From the NCBI GenBank assembly GCA_016302965.1, contig JAEDMP010000006.1, positions 1 through 53,406 of the forward strand: a DNA stretch of 53,406 bases, in the 5' to 3' direction. The notes under the pieces are model-generated. The model was not told where the DNA came from. It saw only the letters and a list, made by a program, of their open reading frames with translations, and did not search any database. Positions 1 to 6,723 of this stretch are shown here, one piece after another. Positions within the stretch are counted from its first letter, which is position 1. Every line of letters begins with the position of its first letter. A program made the translations under genes and the position numbers. The stretch comes from Bacteroidaceae bacterium (lineage in GTDB: Bacteria > Bacteroidota > Bacteroidia > Bacteroidales > Bacteroidaceae).

Positions 1-1552
1 CGCTGGGCACGGAGAGTGCAGCAGAATCGCTGGGGAAATGCTCGGCAAAGATGGAACGATAATAGTATTCCTCTTTGTTGCGGGGCGGGTTGATGGGGAA
101 CCGTTCGGCGGCATGCGCCATCTGTTCATCCGAGACGGCAGAGGCGGTAATCTGCTTGAGGGTGTCAATCCACGAATAGCCCACGCCATCGCTGAACTGC
201 TCCTTCTGTCGCCAAGCCACCTCCTCGGGCAGCATATCGGCAAAAGCCTCGCGCACTATCCTTTTCTCCATCGTCTTGCCCGGACACATCTTCGCTTCGG
301 GATTCAGGCGCATGGCCACATCCAGGAACTCCTTGTCAAGGAAGGGCACACGTCCTTCCACACCCCATGCCGAGAGACTCTTGTTGGCTCTGAGGCAGTC
401 GTAGAGATAGAGTTTGGAAAGCTTGCGTACCGTCTCTTCATGGAATGCCTTGGCATTGGGTGCCTTGTGAAAATAGAGGTAGCCACCGAATATCTCATCT
501 GCACCCTCTCCCGAGAGCACCATCTTGATACCCATCGATTTGATGACTCTCGCCAACAGATACATCGGCGTAGAGGCACGTACAGTAGTCACATCATAGG
601 TCTCGATGAAATAAATCACATCGCGGATGGCATCCAGACCTTCCTGGATGGTATAGTTGATTTCATGGTGTACGGTACCAATATGGTCGGCCACCATCTT
701 CGCCTTCTCCAGGTCGGGAGCGCCCTTGAGCCCTACAGCAAACGAGTGCAGACGGGGCCACCAGGCACGGGTATTATCGTCATCTTCAATGCGGTTTTCG
801 GAGAATTTCTCAGCGATGGCACTGATGACGGAGGAATCGAGTCCACCAGAGAGGAGCACTCCGTAAGGCACGTCGCTCATCAACTGGCGTTTCACACTGT
901 CCATGAGTGCGTTGCGTACTTCCTCCACACTGGCCCCGTTGTCTTTCACCTTCTCGTACTGCATCCAGTCGCGCTGGTAGTAGCGGGCCATGATACCCTC
1001 GCGGCTACTGTAGTAATGTCCAGGCAGGAAGGGCTCGTAACGGTCACAGTTGCCCTCCAGCGCCTTCAGTTCACTGGCCACATACACCTTACCTTCGGAA
1101 TCATAGCCTATGTAGAGGGGTATCACTCCGATAGGGTCACGGGCAATGAGAAACTCATCCTTCTCGGCATCATAGAGGGCAAAGGCAAAGATTCCGCTGA
1201 TGTCTTCGAGGAAATGGATTCCTTTCTCCCGATAGAGTGCGAGGATGACCTCACAGTCGCTACCGGTCTGGAACTGGTACTTGTCGGCATACTGGCGCCG
1301 GATGGCCTGATGATTATATATCTCACCATTGACGGCCAGCACTTGTTTTTTGTCGGGACTGAAAAGCGGTTGTTTGCCCGATTCGGGATCGACAATGGAA
1401 AGTCGTTCATGCGCCAGGATGGCTGATCCGCCACAGTAGATACCACTCCAGTCGGGACCACGATGACGGATTTTTTGACTCATTCTTAACGCTTTCTGTC
1501 GCAACTCAGGAGTCTGCTCCTGAATGTTGAAAATGGCTACGATTCCACACAT
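1..1552 (-). CDS. asnB: Asparagine synthetase B (glutamine-hydrolysing), 3' end cut by window
   Basis: Transfers the amide nitrogen of glutamine to aspartate with ATP. The protein begins MCGIVAIFN, so Cys2 is free to act as the class II glutamine amidotransferase nucleophile after Met removal. The N-terminal half has the HRGPD and NGEIYNH motifs of the glutaminase domain. The second half has the ATP-pyrophosphatase signature LSGGLDSS and the downstream SGEGADEIFGGY motif. About 517 codons are visible; the family is usually about 550, so only the extreme C-terminus is missing. It lies downstream of amtB in the same direction with a 92-base gap holding a hairpin, so it may be the last gene of a glnK-amtB-asnB unit. 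Family assignment is firm. Confidence 0.96.
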   Translation of the reverse strand, partial: MCGIVAIFNIQEQTPELRQKALRMSQKIRHRGPDWSGIYCGGSAILAHERLSIVDPESGKQPLFSPDKKQVLAVNGEIYNHQAIRRQYADKYQFQTGSDCEVILALYREKGIHFLEDISGIFAFALYDAEKDEFLIARDPIGVIPLYIGYDSEGKVYVASELKALEGNCDRYEPFLPGHYYSSREGIMARYYQRDWMQYEKVKDNGASVEEVRNALMDSVKRQLMSDVPYGVLLSGGLDSSVISAIAEKFSENRIEDDDNTRAWWPRLHSFAVGLKGAPDLEKAKMVADHIGTVHHEINYTIQEGLDAIRDVIYFIETYDVTTVRASTPMYLLARVIKSMGIKMVLSGEGADEIFGGYLYFHKAPNAKAFHEETVRKLSKLYLYDCLRANKSLSAWGVEGRVPFLDKEFLDVAMRLNPEAKMCPGKTMEKRIVREAFADMLPEEVAWRQKEQFSDGVGYSWIDTLKQITASAVSDEQMAHAAERFPINPPRNKEEYYYRSIFAEHFPSDSAALSVPS

Positions 1553-1595
1553 AGTTATTATTTCTATTTGTTTGTTTGATGCTTGCTTTGAATTT

Positions 1596-1637
1596 GGGAG
1601 TTATGATGAAGAGTTTTAACTTCTCATCATAACTCCC
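1596..1637 (-). terminator. Hairpin between amtB and asnB (attenuator or processing site)
   Basis: A 14-bp perfect stem (1596-1609 with 1624-1637) encloses a 14-base loop just after the amtB stop. No U-tract follows on either strand, so it is not a classic intrinsic terminator. It could lower read-through into asnB or protect the 3' end of an upstream mRNA. The stem is seen; the role is inferred. Confidence 0.5.
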
Positions 1638-1644
1638 CGTTTAC

Positions 1645-2925
1645 TTAGTTATAGCAACTTTCTCCGTGCTCATAAATATCGAGACCTTCCTCTTCAATAC
1701 GCTTGTCGACACGCAGACCCTTGAGTGCCTTGATGCCATAGAAAAGGACCAAACCAGCGGCAGCAGCCCACACGTCGATCATCAATACTCCGAAAACCTG
1801 GGCACCGAAGAAGCCCCAACCGCCACCAAGCAAGGCACCACCATCAGTGGCCAGCAGACCAGTCATGAGGGTACCGAGAATACCACATACGCCATGTACA
1901 GAGCTAGCACCTACGGGGTCATCAACATGAAGTTTCACATCGATGAACTCAATGGAGAAGACAAGCACAGTACCACATACGAGACCGATGACCACAGCAG
2001 CCCAGGGAGCCACCAGATCGCAACCAGCAGTGATACCCACCAAACCGGCCAACACACCGTTGAGGGTCAGTGAGAGCGAGGGCTTTCCATACTTGATCCA
2101 AGTGACGAACATCGTGGCGAAACCACCGGCAGCAGCAGCCAGGTTGGTCGTAAGGAACACATGGGAGATGGCAGCGCTGTTCACTTCACCCGAGGCAGCA
2201 AGCTGTGAACCAGGATTGAAACCGAACCAGCCGAACCAGAGGATGAACACACCCAGGGCAGCAGCCATCAGGTTGTGGCCAGGGATAGCACGACTTTTTC
2301 CGTTCTTATCATACTTGCCCAGACGGGGACCCAGGCAGAGAGCACCCACGAAAGCCAAGACACCACCTACAGAGTGGACGATGGCCGAACCGGCAAAGTC
2401 GTGGAAAGTAGCACCAAAGGTGGTCATCATGAAACTCGTTTCATCACCGTTGCAGAGCCAGCCTCCGCCCCAGGTCCAGTGACCAGAGATAGGATAGATG
2501 AGCAGTGAGATGAAGAATGAGTAGACTACATACATCGAGAACTTCGTGCGTTCAGCCATGGCTCCTGAAACGATGGTAGCAGCCGTAGCACAAAAGACCG
2601 TCTGGAAAATGAGGAAGCCCTCTACAGGCAGACCATTGTCGAAGAACGAGAGGTCGCCGAAGTTGGGCATACCCACAAATCCCTCACCATTGCTTCCGAA
2701 CATCAATCCGAAACCGAGGAACCAGAAGAGCAGGGAGCCTAGAACAAAGTCTACGAAGTTTTTGAAAAGAATATTAGCGGTATTCTTGCTACGCGTGAAA
2801 CCAGCCTCACAGAGTGCGAAACCAGGTTGCATGAAAAACACCAACATGGCTGCCAGGAGCATCCAAACCGTATCCAAAGACGATGCAAGCTCGTCGGGGG
2901 TAATCGCTAAAAATAAAGATGTCAT
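1645..2925 (-). CDS. amtB: Ammonium transporter of the Amt family
   Basis: Inner-membrane ammonia/ammonium channel of 426 residues, the usual Amt length, with about 11 hydrophobic segments. Typical family stretches are visible: FMQPGFALCEAGFTRSKN near residue 32, GHWTWGGGWL near 150, DFAGSAIVHSVGG near 176 and VHGVCGILGTL near 345. These carry the conserved pore Asp and the two pore histidines. The glnK gene lies 81 bases upstream in the same direction, the classic pairing in which the PII protein plugs the channel when nitrogen is plentiful. The intervening leader contains a 17-nt direct duplication. Confidence 0.97.
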   Translation of the reverse strand: MTSLFLAITPDELASSLDTVWMLLAAMLVFFMQPGFALCEAGFTRSKNTANILFKNFVDFVLGSLLFWFLGFGLMFGSNGEGFVGMPNFGDLSFFDNGLPVEGFLIFQTVFCATAATIVSGAMAERTKFSMYVVYSFFISLLIYPISGHWTWGGGWLCNGDETSFMMTTFGATFHDFAGSAIVHSVGGVLAFVGALCLGPRLGKYDKNGKSRAIPGHNLMAAALGVFILWFGWFGFNPGSQLAASGEVNSAAISHVFLTTNLAAAAGGFATMFVTWIKYGKPSLSLTLNGVLAGLVGITAGCDLVAPWAAVVIGLVCGTVLVFSIEFIDVKLHVDDPVGASSVHGVCGILGTLMTGLLATDGGALLGGGWGFFGAQVFGVLMIDVWAAAAGLVLFYGIKALKGLRVDKRIEEEGLDIYEHGESCYN

Positions 2926-2950
2926 AATTGTCGCGTTTTAATGTGTTGTG

Positions 2951-2984
2951 TTGTACTGTATTTTGTGTTGTACTGTGTTTTGTG
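2951..2984. repeat. 17-nt tandem duplication in the glnK-amtB gap
   Basis: Two adjacent 17-nt units (2951-2967 and 2968-2984) differ at a single base. In the transcribed direction the leader is rich in A and C (CACAAAA, ACAGTACAA) and almost free of G, so it should be unstructured ahead of the amtB start. A similarly CA-rich leader precedes the porin start at 5890. Confidence 0.85.
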
Positions 2985-3006
2985 TTTATGTTGTTGCCGT
3001 TTCGGT

Positions 3007-3363
3007 TTATTTCTCCTGCTCGGCATTGTACAGGGCGATATCCCCTCTTTCTCCGGTTCTGATACGGATGGCATCCTCGATAGGGATGACGAAGATGCGT
3101 CCGTCGCCAATCTCGCCGGTCTGTGCGGCCGACTGGATGGCAGCCAGTGTACGTTCCACATTCTTATCCCGAACAACCACATTGATCAGAATACGCTCGA
3201 TGCAACTGGTGTCATACATCACACCACGATAAATGCGTGCCTGTCGCATCTTGCCCTCTCCTCTTACATCGTAATAGGAGAACCACTCAATGTCGGCACT
3301 CAAGAGCGCCTCTTTCACTTCCTCAAATTTTGTCTTGCGGATAATGGCTTCAATCTTTTTCAT
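3007..3363 (-). CDS. glnK: Nitrogen regulatory protein PII (GlnK/GlnB family)
   Basis: Small trimeric signalling protein of 118 residues that reads 2-oxoglutarate and ATP/ADP and controls AmtB. It starts MKKIEAIIRK, as PII proteins do, with a GGAGAGG ribosome site 6 bases before the ATG; longer in-frame starts lack this. The C-terminal PII signature GDGRIFVIPIEDAIRIRTGE is present. In the T-loop, IYRGVMY places Tyr50 where enteric PII has the uridylylated Tyr51. The rest of the T-loop (GEGKMRQAR) departs from the enteric GRQKGHTE pattern, so the partners or modification may differ. First gene of the glnK-amtB pair. Confidence 0.95.
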   Translation of the reverse strand: MKKIEAIIRKTKFEEVKEALLSADIEWFSYYDVRGEGKMRQARIYRGVMYDTSCIERILINVVVRDKNVERTLAAIQSAAQTGEIGDGRIFVIPIEDAIRIRTGERGDIALYNAEQEK

Positions 3364-3676
3364 GTTTACCTCTCCATAATTAATTAATGACATTTTGTTA
3401 TATTTCGGCTGCAAAATTAATACATTATGACAGAATAGAGAAATATATTTTGGCAAAAGGATAAATATTTCTATTATTTGTTTTCATTTATCAATCGAAG
3501 ACCTATCTTTTCTTACAAATCGTAAGTATTCCGTATTTGTTTTGTTACAATTTGCAATTTTCATACAAAAAGTTGATTTATTTCCGTAGTTTTCCTGTTG
3601 TTTTTCTTTCAAAATGATGTACCTTTGCAGCAGAATCAAACAAAAGTGTAGCAAAAACAGGTAAAAGATTACAATT
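3364..3676. promoter_or_regulatory. Divergent control region between glnK and dapF
   Basis: This 313-base AT-rich gap separates the leftward nitrogen genes from the rightward dapF group. On the minus strand, 3419-3411 reads TAATTTTGC, a match to the Bacteroidetes -7 element TAnnTTTG, about 48 bases before glnK. The dapF promoter lies at the other end. No open frame here looks real. An operator for a nitrogen regulator is plausible but I could not pick one out. Confidence 0.5.
3598..3628 (+). promoter_or_regulatory. Promoter of dapF
   Basis: TTG at 3598-3600 and TACCTTTGC at 3620-3628, with 19 bases between, match the Bacteroidetes -33 (TTTG) and -7 (TAnnTTTG) elements. The dapF start is about 50 bases downstream. 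Confidence 0.7.
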
Positions 3677-4528
3677 ATGACAAAGACCATCAAGTTCACC
3701 AAGATGCACGGGGCAGGCAATGACTATATATATGTCAACACCTCTATATATCAAGTCCCCGACCCTGAGGCAGCCGCCATCCGATGGAGTGCGCCCCATA
3801 CGGGCATTGGCAGCGATGGACTTGTGCTCATCGGAGAATCGAGCCTGCCCGAAGCCGACTACACCATGCGCATCTTCAATGCCGACGGTTCGGAAGCCAT
3901 GATGTGCGGCAATGCCTCGCGGTGCATCGGCAAATATCTCTACGAGAAGGGACTCACCGACAAGACGGACATCCGCCTGCTGACCCTATCGGGCATCAAG
4001 GTGCTCCACCTGCACGTAGACATATATAATAAGGTGGAAAGCGTGACCGTTGACATGCTGGAGCCGGTATTGCAGAACCGGCAGCAGTTGGCCGTGGGCG
4101 ACGGAGCGATGACCGACGGCGAACTGACCGTCGACGGCCGGAGTTTCAAAGGCACCTTCGTCTGCATGGGCAACCCCCACTTTGTCGTGTTCACGGATGA
4201 CATCACCCAGACAGATGTGGCCCTGTGCGGAGAGAAACTGGAACATCACCCCGCCTTTCCGGAGCGTTGCAACATCGAGTTTGCCCAGCTCACGGAAACG
4301 GGCGACATCCGGACCCGCGTATGGGAAAGGGGCAGCGGCATCACGATGGCCTGCGGCACAGGAGCCTGCGCCACAGCCGTAGCAGCAGCCCTCACGGGTC
4401 GCCGCCCACGGCAGAGCAACATCATCATGGATGGCGGCACCCTCCACATCGAGTGGAGCGAAACCGACAACCACGTCTACATGACCGGCCCTGCTGCATT
4501 CGCCTTCGAGGGCGAGATTGAAATCTAA
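3677..4528 (+). CDS. dapF: Diaminopimelate epimerase
   Basis: Interconverts LL- and meso-diaminopimelate, the precursor of lysine and of the peptidoglycan cross-link. The 283-residue protein has the N-terminal FTKMHGAGNDY motif. Two pseudo-symmetric catalytic cysteines sit in MMCGNASRC (Cys77) and MACGTGACAT (Cys226), the thiol acid/base pair of this cofactor-free racemase family. dapL follows after 45 bases, so the two adjacent DAP steps are probably co-transcribed. The following genes, a porin and glutamine synthetase, tie the unit to nitrogen supply. Confidence 0.97.
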   Translation: MTKTIKFTKMHGAGNDYIYVNTSIYQVPDPEAAAIRWSAPHTGIGSDGLVLIGESSLPEADYTMRIFNADGSEAMMCGNASRCIGKYLYEKGLTDKTDIRLLTLSGIKVLHLHVDIYNKVESVTVDMLEPVLQNRQQLAVGDGAMTDGELTVDGRSFKGTFVCMGNPHFVVFTDDITQTDVALCGEKLEHHPAFPERCNIEFAQLTETGDIRTRVWERGSGITMACGTGACATAVAAALTGRRPRQSNIIMDGGTLHIEWSETDNHVYMTGPAAFAFEGEIEI

Positions 4529-4573
4529 CATTGGCAAACTTCATTCAATATATTAAAAGAAATTCCAAATAAT

Positions 4574-5803
4574 ATGGCATTAGTAAACGAACATTTCCTG
4601 AAACTGCCGAACAACTATCTGTTCGCCGACATCGCCAAGAAGGTGAATGCCTTCAAAGTGAGCCATCCACATGCCGACGTAATCAGTCTGGGCATCGGCG
4701 ATGTCACCCAACCGCTTTGTCCCGCCGTCGTGGAGGCCATGCACAAGGCCGTCGACGACCTGAGCAAGAGCGAATCGTTCCACGGCTACGGTCCCGAACA
4801 GGGCTACGCCTTCCTGCGTGAGGCCATCGTGAAGAACGACTATCTGCCCCGCGGCATCCATCTCGACCCGAGCGAGGTATTCGTCAACGATGGTGCCAAG
4901 AGCGATACGGGCAACATCCAGGAACTCGTGAGATGGGACAACAGTATCGGTGTGACCGACCCCATCTATCCCGTCTACATCGACTCCAACGTGATGATTG
5001 GCAGGGCCGGTGTGGTGCAGGACGGCAAATGGAGCAACGTGACCTATATGCCCTGCACGGCCGAAAACCATTTCGTGCCCCAGATACCCGACCGCAGGGT
5101 GGACATCATCTATCTCTGCTATCCCAACAACCCCACGGGTACCGTCATCACCAAAGAGGAGTTGCGCAAATGGGTGAACTACGCCCTGAAAAACGACACC
5201 CTCATCTTCTACGATGCCGCCTATGAGGCCTATATCCAGGACCCCAGCATCCCCCACTCCATCTATGAGATCAAGGGAGCACGCAAGGTGGCCATCGAGT
5301 TCCGTAGTTACTCAAAGACAGCCGGCTTCACTGGTGTGAGATGTGGCTACACGGTTGTTCCCAAGGAACTTACCGCCTCCACCCTGTCGGGCGAGCGCAT
5401 CCCGCTGAACCATCTGTGGAACCGCCGCCAGTGCACCAAGTTCAACGGCACCAGCTACATCAGCCAAAAGGCTGCCGAAGCGACTTACAGCGCTGCTGGC
5501 CGCGAGCAGGTGAAGGAGGTTATCGACTATTATATGACCAACGCAAAAATCATGTACGACACGCTCACCTCGCTCGGTGTCGAGGTGTATGGCGGACAGA
5601 ACGCCCCCTATCTCTGGGTAAAGACTCCCGACGGTTCGGGCAGCTGGAGATTCTTCGAGCAGATGCTCTACAATGCCCATGTCGTATGTACCCCTGGTGT
5701 AGGCTTCGGCCCCAGCGGCGAAGGTTACATCCGTCTCACCGCCTTCGGCAACCGCAACAACTGCGAAGAAGCCATGGAGCGCATCCACAAATGGCTGAAA
5801 TAA
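4574..5803 (+). CDS. dapL: LL-diaminopimelate aminotransferase
   Basis: PLP-dependent class I/II aminotransferase of 409 residues that makes LL-diaminopimelate directly from tetrahydrodipicolinate and glutamate. It replaces the succinylase or acetylase route to DAP. Visible features are the N-terminal SLGIGDVTQPL, the PNNPTG motif near residue 185, and the Schiff-base lysine in YSKTAGFTGVRCGY (Lys248). The immediate neighbour dapF uses its product, which supports the DapL subfamily over other aminotransferases. Confidence 0.95.
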   Translation: MALVNEHFLKLPNNYLFADIAKKVNAFKVSHPHADVISLGIGDVTQPLCPAVVEAMHKAVDDLSKSESFHGYGPEQGYAFLREAIVKNDYLPRGIHLDPSEVFVNDGAKSDTGNIQELVRWDNSIGVTDPIYPVYIDSNVMIGRAGVVQDGKWSNVTYMPCTAENHFVPQIPDRRVDIIYLCYPNNPTGTVITKEELRKWVNYALKNDTLIFYDAAYEAYIQDPSIPHSIYEIKGARKVAIEFRSYSKTAGFTGVRCGYTVVPKELTASTLSGERIPLNHLWNRRQCTKFNGTSYISQKAAEATYSAAGREQVKEVIDYYMTNAKIMYDTLTSLGVEVYGGQNAPYLWVKTPDGSGSWRFFEQMLYNAHVVCTPGVGFGPSGEGYIRLTAFGNRNNCEEAMERIHKWLK

Positions 5804-5889
5804 CAAGACACACCAGATAGGGATAACAACGACACAGACACAGGCAACACAACACAAAATAAAACATATATTCACTAAAATTCAAAGGT

Positions 5890-6621
5890 ATGAGAAAAGG
5901 AAAAAGATTGGGCTTGCTTGCCATGATGATGGCAGCAACCCTGACGGCTGGAGCCCAGGAAAATGCTGGAGCAGGTAGTGATGTAGAAACAACAGTAGCT
6001 GCCGACGCTGTGAGCCAGTATATCTGGCGTGGTCAGGATCTCGGTGGCATCAGCGTACAGCCCACACTCGGTGTGAGTTACAAAGGCTTCTCAGCCACTG
6101 CCTGGGGAAGCGTCGGACTGGAATCGACCGACACCAAGGAGTTTGACATCACCGTAGCCTACTCCATTGGTGGATTCAATATCGGAGTGACCGACTACTG
6201 GTTCAACCAGAACGGACAAGATGCCGCTAACCGCTATTTCATGTATGAGAGCCACAAGACCAACCACGTGTTTGAGGCCAACGTAGGCTATGATTTCGGA
6301 GTGGCCGCCATCCAGTGGTATACCAACTTTGCCGGCAATGACGGTGTGAACGACAAGGGCGATCGCGCCTACTCCTCCTACGTGGAGCTCTCGGCTCCCT
6401 TCAAACTCGGAGGATGCGACTGGACAGCAGCCGTAGGTGCCGTTCCCATGGCTACCACATTCTACGGAACCACAGGCTTTGCCGTAACCAACACTTCGCT
6501 CAAAGCCACCAAAGACATCCAGGTGACCCCTTCATTCAGTGTGCCCGTATTTGCCCAGATAGCAGCCAACCCCTGTAACCAGAAGGCATATTTCGTGTTC
6601 GGATTCACACTGCAACCCTAA
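5890..6621 (+). CDS. TorF-like outer-membrane beta-barrel protein (putative porin)
   Basis: A 243-residue exported protein. A signal peptide (hydrophobic GLLAMMMAATLTAGA, cleavage after AGA or AGAQ) is followed by alternating aromatic and polar strands. The segment VSQYIWRGQDLGGISVQPTLG is typical of the TorF/Gcw_chp putative porin group, and the protein ends on aromatic-rich FVFGFTLQP as barrels often do. It sits between dapL and glutamine synthetase, so it may admit a small nitrogen compound across the outer membrane; that role is inference. An A/C-rich, G-poor leader precedes it. Confidence 0.75.
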   Translation: MRKGKRLGLLAMMMAATLTAGAQENAGAGSDVETTVAADAVSQYIWRGQDLGGISVQPTLGVSYKGFSATAWGSVGLESTDTKEFDITVAYSIGGFNIGVTDYWFNQNGQDAANRYFMYESHKTNHVFEANVGYDFGVAAIQWYTNFAGNDGVNDKGDRAYSSYVELSAPFKLGGCDWTAAVGAVPMATTFYGTTGFAVTNTSLKATKDIQVTPSFSVPVFAQIAANPCNQKAYFVFGFTLQP

Positions 6622-6625
6622 ACAT

Positions 6626-6645
6626 AAGGGGACTCATCTCCCCTT
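6626..6645 (+). terminator. Hairpin terminator after the porin
   Basis: A 7-bp stem (AAGGGGA 6626-6632 with TCCCCTT 6639-6645), 6-base loop, then TTCTT. It begins 4 bases after the porin stop. The U-run is short, so termination may be partial and allow some read-through to glutamine synthetase. Confidence 0.6.
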
Positions 6646-6675
6646 TTCTTCCAAACCCAAGCATACAAAACAATC

Positions 6676-6698
6676 GGTGGGGAGGGACAATCCCCACC
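6676..6698 (+). promoter_or_regulatory. Second hairpin in the glutamine synthetase leader
   Basis: An 8-bp GC-rich stem (6676-6683 with 6691-6698) with a 7-base loop ends 25 bases before the glnN start. It has no U-run. It may shape the leader, block ribosome loading, or be a processed 5' end. Confidence 0.5.
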
Positions 6699-6723
6699 CC
6701 AAAAGCATAAAAACTTTAAAACA

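Noticed and set aside
38..1426. Long rightward open frame of 462 codons
   Set aside because: It lies antisense to asnB, whose minus-strand translation has all catalytic motifs; the plus frame resembles no family.
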